Assembly (NCBI GenBank): GCA_965215705.1
Contig: CBDCEE010000003.1
Coordinates: 496,001 to 560,000, forward strand
DNA length: 64,000 nucleotides
DNA from: JAAXPZ01 sp965215705
GTDB taxonomy: Bacteria; Campylobacterota; Campylobacteria; Campylobacterales; Sulfurovaceae
Reading direction: 5' to 3'
Each line of letters starts with the position of its first letter. The stretch's first letter is position 1. Both the position numbers and the translations under genes were made by a program. This document shows positions 17,627 through 26,527 of the stretch, one piece after another. Below the pieces are notes generated by a model. That model was not told the origin of the DNA. It worked only from the letters and a program-made list of their open reading frames with translations, and made no database searches.

Positions 17627-19018
17627 ATGAAAATTAAATACTCGAATCTACTACTGGGGCTACTACTGCCTGTGGCATACCTTCATGCAGAAGCACCTGC
17701 ACTGACACCACCTGATGCAAAACCAGGAGAGTGCTATGCCAAAGTGGTATTGCCTGCTGAATATGAAAATGTAGAAGAGCAAGTCATGGTCAAAGAAGCA
17801 TCTGAGTCTATCGCTATCATACCAGCAGAGTTTGACACAGTCAAAGCAGAAGTAGAAGTGATCCCGGCAACCAAAAAACTAACACCAGTACCGGCTACAT
17901 ACAAAGAAGCTGTAGAGACGATAGAGGTAAAGCCTGCGATGAAGATCTGGAAGCGTTCACTGGAAGAAGATGCCCTTCCTGTCGGCCCAACAGTATTGAC
18001 AGCAGTAGAAACAGCAGGTATTGATGTCAAAAATGCCAAGCCTGGAGATTGTTATAGAGAGTACTTTATCCCTAGAAAATTTAAAAAGATATCCGAAGAG
18101 ATCCTGGTACAAGGTGACCGCAATGAGACCGAAGTGGTTCCACCAGAGTTTGAAACTGTCGAAAAGACGATCATCGTAAAGGCTGCCACTAAAAAGCTAG
18201 TAGAGGTTCCTGCCGTCTATGAAGAGATAGAAGAGAAGGTACTCATCGCTCCGGAAAAGACCATGTGGAAAAAGGGAGAAAACCCTGCACAGAGAGTCTC
18301 TGGTGCCACGGGTGAGATCATGTGTCTAGTCAAGGTACCTGCAAAATACAAGACCATTAAGAAAAGAGTCCTTAAAACACCTGCCACAACCAAGATTGAA
18401 GAGGTACCAGCAGAGACAAAGGTCATAGAGATCAAAAAACTTCTCTCTGATTCACAAGTCAAACAGACACCAGTAGATGCCATCTATATCACTGTAGAGA
18501 AAACCGAACTCGAGCAAAATGCACGATTTGCCTGGTATAGCACCAAAAATAAAGTGGATGAAAAATTGACATTCTCTGGAGAACAGCTCTGTCTCGTTGA
18601 AGAGCCTGTAGAGAATATCGAAGTCACTAAAATGGTACTTGACGAAGCTGCCAGAGTGGAAGAAGAAGTCGTGCCTGCCACCTACGAGATGGTAGAGACA
18701 CAAGAGATGATCACAGAGGCCAAAGAGGTACGCACCCCTGTAGAAGCTGAGTATAAAACAATTTCCAAGAAGAAAAAGGTCACAGATGAGCATATCGGAT
18801 GGAAACGTATCCTCTGTCAGACCAATATGAGCAAAGACATCATCGCCAATATCCAACAAGCCCTCAACGACAAAGGATATACAGCCGGTGAGCCAGATGG
18901 ACTACTGGGAACAGGTACGAGAAATGCTCTGGACAAATTCCAGAGAGAAAACAACCTCGCCACAGGTGGTATCACTTATGAAACCCTCAAGGCATTGGGC
19001 ATTCAACTCAGCCACTAA
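17627..19018 (+). CDS. Secreted four-repeat protein with peptidoglycan-binding domain
   Basis: The protein has 463 residues with a signal peptide (about 1-21, VAYLHAEA). Four related blocks follow. Each opens with Cys and an aromatic or small residue, runs through alternating Glu/Val/Pro strands (EEVPA, VIPAT, EVPAVYE), and closes at a Trp: Cys-36 to Trp-108, Cys-142 to Trp-214, Cys-233 to Trp-303, Cys-322 to Trp-392. Residues about 403-460 are a PG_binding_1 domain (IQQALNDKGYTAGEPDG...GTRNALDKFQ). The architecture points to a periplasmic or envelope protein bound to the cell wall. The repeat is not one I can name. Confidence 0.75.
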   Translation: MKIKYSNLLLGLLLPVAYLHAEAPALTPPDAKPGECYAKVVLPAEYENVEEQVMVKEASESIAIIPAEFDTVKAEVEVIPATKKLTPVPATYKEAVETIEVKPAMKIWKRSLEEDALPVGPTVLTAVETAGIDVKNAKPGDCYREYFIPRKFKKISEEILVQGDRNETEVVPPEFETVEKTIIVKAATKKLVEVPAVYEEIEEKVLIAPEKTMWKKGENPAQRVSGATGEIMCLVKVPAKYKTIKKRVLKTPATTKIEEVPAETKVIEIKKLLSDSQVKQTPVDAIYITVEKTELEQNARFAWYSTKNKVDEKLTFSGEQLCLVEEPVENIEVTKMVLDEAARVEEEVVPATYEMVETQEMITEAKEVRTPVEAEYKTISKKKKVTDEHIGWKRILCQTNMSKDIIANIQQALNDKGYTAGEPDGLLGTGTRNALDKFQRENNLATGGITYETLKALGIQLSH

Positions 19019-19040
19019 AAAAGATACTGCCACGCCTTCG

Positions 19041-19066
19041 TCATTCCGGGCTCTGCCCCGGAATCC
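19041..19066. repeat. REP-like palindrome / possible terminator
   Basis: An 8-bp perfect stem (ATTCCGGG 19043-19050 with CCCGGAAT 19057-19064) around CTCTGC lies between the convergent repeat-protein and glutaminase genes. The 'TCATTCCGGG...CCCGGAATCC' form is known as a dispersed repeat in many bacteria; only this copy is in the window. No T-run follows. Confidence 0.5.
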
Positions 19067-19099
19067 ACAATGCCAAGTACCAGAAAAGATATATATAAG

Positions 19100-20023
19100 T
19101 TAAAAGATCGACAACCCTGTCTTGGTCGTAAAAAGCTCCAGTGCCAGTGTACCGGCATGCGAGTTACCGTACTGATTCAGTCCGGGTGACCAGACTGCGA
19201 TACTCATCACACCCGGCACTGTCGCAGCAATCCCTCCACCTACCCCACTCTTGGCAGGCAGTCCTACATGAAAGGCAAACTCTCCACTGGCATCATAGTG
19301 TCCACAAGTCAGCATCATGGCATTGATCCGTTTGGCTTGGGGTGGCGTAATGAACTGTTTTCCAGAGATCGGATCCGTACCAGCAAATGCCAAAAAGAGC
19401 ATCGCACGTGAGAGCTCTTCTGTAGTCATCGTGATTGCACAGTGTTTGAAATAGGTCATCACGGTATGCTGCACATCATTTTCAAACTTCCCAAAGCTTT
19501 TCATCAGCCGTGCCAGTGCCAGGTTGCGATCCCCATGCTCCATCTCGGAGTTGGCAACGATAGAGTCAAAAGAGATCTCCGGGTTGTCACTGATCTGACG
19601 GATGAACCCGATCACGGCTTCCAGTGTCTTATACTCATCCTGGTAATGTGTGATCAGCGCATCAGTGATAGCGATCGCCCCTGCATTAATAAAGGGGTTA
19701 CGCGGCTTGCCATGCTCATACTCCAGCTGTACCAGTGAGTTGAAGGGATTACCCGAAGGCTCTACACCAACACGCTCATAGAGCTTGGCACTATAGATAT
19801 CCAGTGCCATAGTAAAGGTAAAGGCTTTGGAGATACTCTGTATCGAAAAGGGCTTAGCACTCTGGCCTACAGAATAGACCGATCCGTCAGGCAGTGTCAG
19901 TGTCATCGCAAACTGCTCCCGCTTCACCTCTGCCAGTGCGGGGATATAGTCCGCTACTTTGCCACGAGAGAGCTCCGGCTGTATCTCGATATAGATCTCA
20001 TCAAGGATCTTTTGGAAGTTCAT
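19100..20023 (-). CDS. glsA: Glutaminase
   Basis: The enzyme hydrolyses glutamine to glutamate and ammonia. It has 307 residues, the normal length of the serine-dependent glutaminase family, with the catalytic SIQSISK (Ser-x-x-Lys) and downstream NAGAIAI, EMEHGDRN and SGVGGGI motifs. It stands alone on the minus strand, convergent with the repeat protein. Confidence 0.93.
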   Translation of the reverse strand: MNFQKILDEIYIEIQPELSRGKVADYIPALAEVKREQFAMTLTLPDGSVYSVGQSAKPFSIQSISKAFTFTMALDIYSAKLYERVGVEPSGNPFNSLVQLEYEHGKPRNPFINAGAIAITDALITHYQDEYKTLEAVIGFIRQISDNPEISFDSIVANSEMEHGDRNLALARLMKSFGKFENDVQHTVMTYFKHCAITMTTEELSRAMLFLAFAGTDPISGKQFITPPQAKRINAMMLTCGHYDASGEFAFHVGLPAKSGVGGGIAATVPGVMSIAVWSPGLNQYGNSHAGTLALELFTTKTGLSIF

Positions 20024-20088
20024 AGGTCTGCCTTCTGTTATTTAGCGGTATTATGGCGTAGTAGGGGTTATTGGCGGCTTATACAGAT

Positions 20089-20109
20089 GTAGGGTGTGTA
20101 ACACGCACC
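20089..20109 (+). repeat. GTAGGGTG...GCACC palindrome, copy 1
   Basis: GTAGGGTGTGT pairs imperfectly with ACGCACC in the gap between glsA and the GNAT gene. It belongs to the dispersed palindrome family also seen at 34789, 36016, 44711, 44753 and 55639. Confidence 0.5.
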
Positions 20110-20213
20110 AAATAATCAAACAGGGATTGAGATAGGTACCTTGAATAACCCTAGGTATGCATATGTTACAATACCCTATCAAAAGAGAAAAAAGAGTAAA
20201 GAGAACACTAACC

Positions 20214-20621
20214 ATGAAAGCAAATATTATCCATAGCCTCAACCAAGAGCAAATCGATACACTTCATGGGTTGTACCATAAAGAGTGGTGGACGAGTGAC
20301 AGAAGCCCAGAAGAGATCGAGATCATGCTCCAGCACTCCAGTATCATTATCGGTGTGGAAGATGATGCCAAGAAGTTGATAGGATTTGCCCGTATACTGA
20401 CAGACCGTATCTTCAAGGCAGAGATCTATGATGTGATCGTCGATCAGGCATATAGAGACAAAGGTATCGGCACACTGCTCATGGCGTCGATCCTCGATCA
20501 CCCCGATCTGGTACGCGTCAAGCAGTTCAACCTACAATGCAAAGCCGAGATGATCCCCTACTATGAAAAGTGGGGATTTACAGATCGGTTGGGTGATCTG
20601 TGTTATATGCGAAAGGTATAA
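20214..20621 (+). CDS. GNAT-family N-acetyltransferase
   Basis: The protein has 135 residues from the ATG at 20214, chosen because a GAG-type ribosome-binding site precedes it; an ORF extension to 20157 adds a basic leader that does not fit the fold. The acetyl-CoA motif A is VDQAYRDKGIGTLLM and a C-terminal 'PYYEKWGF' is typical of the fold. The substrate is unknown. It converges with the second GNAT gene, whose stop is two bases away. Confidence 0.8.
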   Translation: MKANIIHSLNQEQIDTLHGLYHKEWWTSDRSPEEIEIMLQHSSIIIGVEDDAKKLIGFARILTDRIFKAEIYDVIVDQAYRDKGIGTLLMASILDHPDLVRVKQFNLQCKAEMIPYYEKWGFTDRLGDLCYMRKV

Positions 20622-20622
20622 A

Positions 20623-21105
20623 TCACCCCTCCTCCTTCAAATATACCTCAAATCCCCTAGCCTGATAATTTGCCAAAGCCCCCTTGTGATCTAGGCTACA
20701 GGTATGTAACCATACACGTTGGGTACCAGACAAGTTCCATGCAGATTCTATAGCATGGGTGAGGAGATAGCCACCCAGTCCTTTGCCGATGTAGTCTGGA
20801 GAGAGACCAAAATGGACGATCTCCACACTATCCTCCTCCTGCATCTCTAGTTCATAATATCCAGCAATAGAGCCGTGGTAATAGGCGATATAGGTATATA
20901 GCTGTGGGCTATGTGCATAGCTCTCCCACGTCTCTTGGCTCCAGACGAGCCTATCCGTCCATTGCCATACCTCTCCAACAAAGCTATAGAGGAATCGGTT
21001 GACGTGATAATTGGGGATTTGGGCTTGGATGACATGGAAATCTACTGGTTGTGATTTGGGCTGGAGCTGCTCTGGGGTGAGCATTTGGAGGTAGTATGTG
21101 GTCAT
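20623..21105 (-). CDS. GNAT-family N-acetyltransferase, last gene of the mtn operon
   Basis: The protein has 160 residues. Motif A reads GLSPDYIGKGLGGYLL and the later LANYQARGF closes the GNAT fold. Its start lies three bases after the stop of the class II aldolase gene, so it is almost surely translated from the same mRNA as the ABC-mtnK-mtnA-aldolase genes. This suggests a role linked to that pathway, but the substrate cannot be told from sequence. Confidence 0.8.
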   Translation of the reverse strand: MTTYYLQMLTPEQLQPKSQPVDFHVIQAQIPNYHVNRFLYSFVGEVWQWTDRLVWSQETWESYAHSPQLYTYIAYYHGSIAGYYELEMQEEDSVEIVHFGLSPDYIGKGLGGYLLTHAIESAWNLSGTQRVWLHTCSLDHKGALANYQARGFEVYLKEEG

Positions 21106-21108
21106 TTC

Positions 21109-21717
21109 CTAGCTTCTCTCCAAATACGCTCGCAACAACCCATATAACACCCTTTCCGCCTCATCCATATCCCGTCCAAAGCAGATGATCCCCTCCTGAT
21201 GTCCTGCCATGGCAAAGAGTGGGTTAGAAAGCGGATCGATAGGGTCATAGATGCGGATCACCTCTTCGATCATCTCTATGGTGCCATACTCTACATCAGC
21301 AGTGCGCAGGTAATCGCCTGCTAGCATAAACTCCCACAGTGCCATCGCGTGGATGTGAATGACTGCATTGATCTCAGGACTGAGATTGTACACAGTGCCA
21401 TGTGTGAGGGCTTCGGAGCTGGGTTTGGCTGCACCACTGGCACGTAGGCAGAAGTTGCGGTCATCACAGGCTTCTACCAGAGAGTAGTGCTTAGGGGTGA
21501 GTCTGGGTAGATGCCCTGTCTGTGTACCGGTGATGACAAAGGTCTCTCCCTCTGCCCGCTGGCTGATATTGCCATAGCCGATACCGTTCTCATAGACACC
21601 GATCACGCCCATTGCATAGAGTCTGGCACGACAGGACTCGATAGGTGTAATCAGACTTCTACGCAAAGCTTTGGATCGGTTGTAGGTAAAGTCATACTTG
21701 ACAACCCCATCGATCAC
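21109..21717 (-). CDS. Class II aldolase (Ald2-like; alternatively MtnB)
   Basis: The protein has 202 residues with the class II aldolase/adducin fold: GNISQR, then GAAKPSSEAL, the zinc-binding HIHA, and AGHQEGIIC near the end. In the DHAP shunt an enzyme of this family splits 5-deoxyribulose-1-P or methylthioribulose-1-P into DHAP and an aldehyde. The dehydratase MtnB of the methionine salvage pathway has the same fold, but mtnC and mtnD are not present here. The start overlaps the mtnA stop by four bases (ATGA). I favour an aldolase with moderate certainty. Confidence 0.7.
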   Translation of the reverse strand: MIDGVVKYDFTYNRSKALRRSLITPIESCRARLYAMGVIGVYENGIGYGNISQRAEGETFVITGTQTGHLPRLTPKHYSLVEACDDRNFCLRASGAAKPSSEALTHGTVYNLSPEINAVIHIHAMALWEFMLAGDYLRTADVEYGTIEMIEEVIRIYDPIDPLSNPLFAMAGHQEGIICFGRDMDEAERVLYGLLRAYLERS

Positions 21718-22802
21718 AGCAGGTCTCCAAACATCGCCTCGACTGCGGCTACATTGGGAGCACAGACCCCTCGCTCCGTGATCAGTCCCGTGATCAGTCT
21801 GGCAGGGGTCACATCAAAGCCATAGTTGAGTGCCGGAGAGACAGACTGGACGATCTGAAGCTCCGTGGCGTTCCCCTCACTGTCGATCCCCCGCATGATC
21901 TTTACCTCGTCTTCATCTCTGATCTCGATAGGGATCTCTGCCACGCCATCAATCACCTCAAAGTCAAAGGTCGAAGCAGGTAGTGCGATATAGAACGGCA
22001 CTCCGTTGTCATGGGCAGCGAGTGCTTTGAGGTAGGTACCGATCTTGTTGGCACTGTCTCCACTGCGTGCGACACGGTCTGCACCTGTGACCACCATATC
22101 AACCATCTGATGCTGCATGAGGTGTCCACCGACATTGTCCGCGATAACTGTATGCTTGACCCCTGCCTGAGAGAGCTCCCATGCAGTGAGGTTAGCCCCT
22201 TGGTTGCGTGGTCGGGTCTCATCAACCCAGACATGGATATCTATCCCTCGTCGCTGTGCTTCATAGATAGGAGCCAGTGCGGTACCACTGTCTACGATAG
22301 CCAACCAACCGGCATTGCAATGGGTGAGGAAGTTGAAGCTGCTCAGTCCCTTTTCTACCATGATCTGCTCTATGATATCTGCACCATAACGACCGATCTT
22401 CTCGGTACGTACGACATCTTCGTCAGCGATGAGGATCGCTTCTTGTCTGAGGACTTCGACTAGCTCAGCCCCCGAAAGTTCACTACTGTTAGCAATATTC
22501 ATCATGCGATCGACTGCCCACATGAGATTGACCGCAGTGGGTCTGGAGTCTCGTATCTGTCTGGCAAGGGCTTCGAGCATCACAAGGTCACCTCCCACCT
22601 CTCTGGCTGCCAGATAGACACCAAAGGCTGCCACGTTGCCGATCACCCCTGCCCCTCTGACGGTCATATCTTTGATCGAGAGGATCGACTCTGAAGCATT
22701 GGTCAACACTTTGGTCTCGTACTCAAAAGGCAGTTTGGTCTGATCGATCACCTCTAGATTGCCCTCTTCATCCAGCCACAGGGCTCTGTATTTTCCTTGC
22801 AT
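21714..22802 (-). CDS. mtnA: Methylthioribose-1-phosphate isomerase
   Basis: The protein has 362 residues of the eIF2B-like family. It has the early VRGAGVIGNVAA phosphate loop, the catalytic Cys-162 in THCNAG and Asp-242 in TGADRV, and DNVGGHLM before it. MtnA turns MTR-1-P (or 5-deoxyribose-1-P) into the ribulose form. It lies three bases after mtnK. All catalytic residues are present, so it should be active. Confidence 0.9.
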   Translation of the reverse strand: MQGKYRALWLDEEGNLEVIDQTKLPFEYETKVLTNASESILSIKDMTVRGAGVIGNVAAFGVYLAAREVGGDLVMLEALARQIRDSRPTAVNLMWAVDRMMNIANSSELSGAELVEVLRQEAILIADEDVVRTEKIGRYGADIIEQIMVEKGLSSFNFLTHCNAGWLAIVDSGTALAPIYEAQRRGIDIHVWVDETRPRNQGANLTAWELSQAGVKHTVIADNVGGHLMQHQMVDMVVTGADRVARSGDSANKIGTYLKALAAHDNGVPFYIALPASTFDFEVIDGVAEIPIEIRDEDEVKIMRGIDSEGNATELQIVQSVSPALNYGFDVTPARLITGLITERGVCAPNVAAVEAMFGDLL

Positions 22803-22805
22803 AAT

Positions 22806-24029
22806 TTATCCTTTGACTCTCTTGATGATCTCAGCGACAGAGTCGATCTGATCATACTCCATCACAAATCCTCTGGCGATCTCAAATACCCGCTGCTCCG
22901 CCTGCGCACGCAGTGCAGGATCTTCGATACCTCGAATATCAGCCACCCCAGCGATCCCAAAGATCCGTCTCGCCATCTTACAGCCTGCAAAGCCTATCGT
23001 ATCATGCAGAACGCCTTGCATAAACTTCCGCTGATAAGACTTTTTACTCTCCTCATTCAGCAATCCGGGAATCATCAGTGCCGATGTCTCTGTGGCATCC
23101 CAGAGTGCCAGAAACTTCTGCTCAAACAGCACCAGTGTATCACTGATCGTCTCCAGCAGCCATGCTTTGTGCCTCTCATCCTCTGTTGCGATCGTATGGT
23201 GGATATAGTTTTGTACCAGATTGGAGAGCAGTGCACCGATATCGAAGCCAAATGGACCCACAAAAGCAAACTCAGGATCGATCATATAGGTCTCTTCGGC
23301 ATTGACCATGAGTGAGCCTGTATGTAGATCTCCATGCAGCAGAGCATCTGCCTGGGTCATAAACTTGTATTTGAGCTCCAGTACCCGCTCTTTTAATGCC
23401 ATATCCGAAAAGATCATCTCTGCCAGAGGGTTATCTGAAGCGTTGTCATTGTCATTGGTCTCATGTTCCATATAGGGGAAGGTAAAGACAAAATCCTCCG
23501 TCAGCTTGCAAAGCTCCGTGTTGGCAGAAAAACGATCCATCAGTGCTCTTTTTTCCGTACTACTCAAAGAGAGTGAAGAGGTATGAAACAGTGTCTCTGT
23601 CATATAGCTGGAGATATGTTCTGCAAAATGTGAATACTGCTTTCCTTCCAGTAGCCCTGTTCTGAAGATCACATGATCCCCCAGATACTCCATCACCAGC
23701 AGACTCATCTCTTCACTGGTATAGTAGATATCAGGTACATAGTCTGGAGAAAGCGCCTTAAAGGTACGAAGTGCACGTATCTCATAGGTCATCCGTTCAC
23801 GGCTCAGAGGGAAGCCCTCCCCTGCGATACGTAGATAGGGTACTGCCTGCTTGGCGATCACTGCCTTACTCGGGTCAGAGACAGCACGCACGAGATAGAC
23901 AAAGTTGAGGTTGCCGTCACCGATCTCACTCGCTTCGATCGCTTCTCCGCCAAAATAGCGTTGGACCTCCTCTATACCGGAGAGGCAGTCACAGATACTG
24001 TTGATATCTAATGCTTTGTATGCCATCAT
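22806..24029 (-). CDS. mtnK: 5-Methylthioribose kinase
   Basis: The protein has 407 residues of the aminoglycoside-phosphotransferase-like fold. It shows the MTR-kinase motifs HGDLHTGS (catalytic Asp) and IDPEFAFVGPFGFDIG (Mg-binding Asp plus the sugar-binding segment), with a Lys in the VIAKQAVPY strand. It phosphorylates methylthioribose, and in some bacteria probably 5-deoxyribose, to the 1-phosphate. The start directly follows the permease stop, so the two genes are coupled. Confidence 0.9.
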   Translation of the reverse strand: MMAYKALDINSICDCLSGIEEVQRYFGGEAIEASEIGDGNLNFVYLVRAVSDPSKAVIAKQAVPYLRIAGEGFPLSRERMTYEIRALRTFKALSPDYVPDIYYTSEEMSLLVMEYLGDHVIFRTGLLEGKQYSHFAEHISSYMTETLFHTSSLSLSSTEKRALMDRFSANTELCKLTEDFVFTFPYMEHETNDNDNASDNPLAEMIFSDMALKERVLELKYKFMTQADALLHGDLHTGSLMVNAEETYMIDPEFAFVGPFGFDIGALLSNLVQNYIHHTIATEDERHKAWLLETISDTLVLFEQKFLALWDATETSALMIPGLLNEESKKSYQRKFMQGVLHDTIGFAGCKMARRIFGIAGVADIRGIEDPALRAQAEQRVFEIARGFVMEYDQIDSVAEIIKRVKG

Positions 24030-25022
24030 TTATCCTTTATGCTTCATCTTATAGTAGGTCAATCCCAGAGCCAACAGGAGTACGATCCCCTTGACAATAT
24101 CCTGAGAGTAGTAAGGGAAATCCATCATCACCAGGCCATTGAGAAGGATACCCATCAGCACGGCTCCCAGCAGGGTACCAAAGGCGTTGGGCTTGCCTGT
24201 ACCCAGCACAGAGAAGCCTACAAATGCCGCAGCCACGCCATCCATCAGATAGGGAGCCCCGGCATCCACCTCTCCTGACCCAAGCCGTGCTGCCAGTACG
24301 ATCCCTGCCAGTGCAGAGAGGAAGCCTGACATCACATAGGCGATAAACTTGTATCGGTTGATCTTGATTCCGGAGAGTTTGGCGGCCTCTTGATTGCCAC
24401 CGATCATATAGAGGTAGCGTCCATGCTTGGTATAGTTGAGAAAGATATGTACCAGAGTCGCCACGATCAGCATAATATAGACTGGGATAGGAATCCCCAG
24501 AAACTTTCCTTGTCCTATCGCCAAAAAGGCTTTACTCATCGTGAACTCAGCGATCCCTCCTCCGGGTAGCGGCATAAAGTTATAGATCGCTGAACCATCC
24601 TGAAAGGTCACCGAGATCCCGGTGAGAAGAAACATCATTGACAGCGTTGCCAGCATATCCTGAATACCGATCTTAATAATCAAAAAGGCATTGATAGCAC
24701 CGATGAGGATACCGACCATCAGTGGTACGATCACCGCAGGCACTACACCGTAGCCCCAGATCACCATGATCTTAGCTGCGATCACCGCAGCAAACCCTGC
24801 CGTCGCTCCCACCGCCAGATCAAAACCATCAATCGTCAGAGAGATTGTGATTGCCAGACCGATCAGTGCCACAATCGAGACCGATCGGAAAATATTGGTC
24901 ACATTGTTGAAGTTGAGAAAGTTCTCCAGCGTCAGTGAGAAGTAAAGCAGTGCCAATATCGTCACCAATATCGTGCCATATTTATAAAAAAACCCAAATA
25001 GATCCAACTTTTTATTTTCCAA
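24030..25022 (-). CDS. ABC transporter permease, RbsC-like
   Basis: The protein has 330 residues and about ten membrane helices, of the BPD_transp_2 sugar-permease family. It carries the conserved GFDLAVGA and GGNQEAAKLSGI segments. I place the start at a TTG (25022) because AGGAGGAG lies at good spacing before it; this overlaps the ATPase stop by 11 bases. A longer frame to 25082 begins inside the ATPase gene and adds an unlikely leader. It forms the channel of the operon's importer. Confidence 0.85.
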   Translation of the reverse strand: MENKKLDLFGFFYKYGTILVTILALLYFSLTLENFLNFNNVTNIFRSVSIVALIGLAITISLTIDGFDLAVGATAGFAAVIAAKIMVIWGYGVVPAVIVPLMVGILIGAINAFLIIKIGIQDMLATLSMMFLLTGISVTFQDGSAIYNFMPLPGGGIAEFTMSKAFLAIGQGKFLGIPIPVYIMLIVATLVHIFLNYTKHGRYLYMIGGNQEAAKLSGIKINRYKFIAYVMSGFLSALAGIVLAARLGSGEVDAGAPYLMDGVAAAFVGFSVLGTGKPNAFGTLLGAVLMGILLNGLVMMDFPYYSQDIVKGIVLLLALGLTYYKMKHKG

Positions 25023-26511
25023 ACTCTGCTCCTCCTGTAGAATAAAATAATAGCTCTTCCTCACTGGTATCCACAGTGACAAGCTCCTTGACGATCGTTC
25101 CGTTATACATCACATAGACCCGATGGGTCAGCCCCAGTATCTCACTAAATTCACAGGAGGCATAGATCACCCCTTTGTGCTCTTCACCCAGCTCTGCGAT
25201 GAGATGATAGATATCAGACTTGGAGCCGACATCTACCCCTTTGGTCGGTTCATCCAGTAAAAAGAGGTCTGCATCCGAGAGCAGCCACTTTCCGATGACC
25301 ACCTTCTGCTGGTTCCCTCCGCTGAGATTGGAGACCAGCTGTTTCTCATGAGGTGTTTTTACCCCTACTTTCTCGATACTCTCCAGTGAGGCTTTTTTGA
25401 TCTTGCCTTTACGCATCAGTGACGCAGAGCAGTACTTTCCCAGTGTTGGCAGGGTCAGGTTGGTAGCGATACTCTCATCCACCAATATCCCCTCCTTACG
25501 TCGCTCTTCGGGTACCAGTGCCATCCCTGACTTGACCGCATCATTGGGTGTTTTGAGTGAGAGTGTTTTGCCATGGAGGATCACCTCTCCCTCACTGATG
25601 TCTCCTTCACCAAAAAGCAGCTTACAGAGTTCTGTCTTACCGCCACCGACCAATCCGGTCAAGCCTACGATCTCTCCGGCTCTGACGTGCATCTCAATCT
25701 CATGGATACCGCCATCGCCGGAAAGCCCCTTTACCTCCAGTATCGTATCACCGATATCACTTTTGATCGGAGGATAGGCATTGCCCAGCTTTTTACCCAG
25801 CATGGCCTCTACGATCTTATCGATACTGCTCTCGGCGATCTGGTAGCTGTCTACCAGCTTGCCGTCTCTCAATACCGTGATCTTTTCACAAATATGAAAA
25901 ACCTCGTCAAGTCTATGGGAGATAAAGACAATCCCCATGCCATCTTCTTTGAGTTTTTTGATAATCGTGAAGAGCTTCTCTGTCTCCGTCAAACTAAGTG
26001 GTGCTGTAGGCTCATCCAAGAGTAGGTATTGGGCCTTTTGATAGACTGCCCTACCGATAAGTACCATTTGCTTCTGAGAAAGGGTCAGATCACTGATCAG
26101 CTGCTTTGCTTCGATATTGAGACCGATCGCATCGATCTCTTTTTGTGCCTTGGCATAGATCTCATTCCAGTGGACAAAAAGCCCCTGCTCGGGACTGACG
26201 ATCTGGTCCATCATGATATTTTCCGCCACAGTCAAGTGTGGTACCAGTGCGGTATCCACCTCTTGATAGACGATAACGATGCCATTGCGTTTGGCATCTA
26301 TCGGACTGTTGATCTCGACATGCTTGCCATCTATAATGATCTCACCTTCCGTTGCATTATAGACACCGGAGAGGATCTTCATCAGGGTGCTTTTCCCAGC
26401 ACCATTCGCCCCTACGAGGGCATGTATCTCACCGGGGTATACCTCAAAGTCCACCCCCTCAAGTGCTTGCACACCAGGAAAGCTTTTAGAGATCTGTTTC
26501 ATAGACAGCAT
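25012..26511 (-). CDS. ABC sugar transporter ATPase, RbsA-like (double domain)
   Basis: The protein has 499 residues with two ATPase domains. The first has GANGAGKST, LTLSQKQM and LLLDEPTAPL; the second has a shorter loop GLVGGGKTEL, then LSGGNQQKV and LLDEPTKGVD. This is the RbsA/XylG layout, with a degenerate but Lys-containing second Walker A. It lies between the binding-protein and permease genes, so it powers the same importer. The likely cargo is a pentose-type compound such as methylthioribose. Confidence 0.9.
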   Translation of the reverse strand: MLSMKQISKSFPGVQALEGVDFEVYPGEIHALVGANGAGKSTLMKILSGVYNATEGEIIIDGKHVEINSPIDAKRNGIVIVYQEVDTALVPHLTVAENIMMDQIVSPEQGLFVHWNEIYAKAQKEIDAIGLNIEAKQLISDLTLSQKQMVLIGRAVYQKAQYLLLDEPTAPLSLTETEKLFTIIKKLKEDGMGIVFISHRLDEVFHICEKITVLRDGKLVDSYQIAESSIDKIVEAMLGKKLGNAYPPIKSDIGDTILEVKGLSGDGGIHEIEMHVRAGEIVGLTGLVGGGKTELCKLLFGEGDISEGEVILHGKTLSLKTPNDAVKSGMALVPEERRKEGILVDESIATNLTLPTLGKYCSASLMRKGKIKKASLESIEKVGVKTPHEKQLVSNLSGGNQQKVVIGKWLLSDADLFLLDEPTKGVDVGSKSDIYHLIAELGEEHKGVIYASCEFSEILGLTHRVYVMYNGTIVKELVTVDTSEEELLFYSTGGAEFGK

Positions 26512-26527
26512 AGGCTACTCCTAGTTT

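Noticed and set aside
21511..22463. Plus-strand frames across the mtnA and aldolase genes
   Set aside because: They lie opposite genes whose motifs are certain, and their translations are Cys/His-rich noise.
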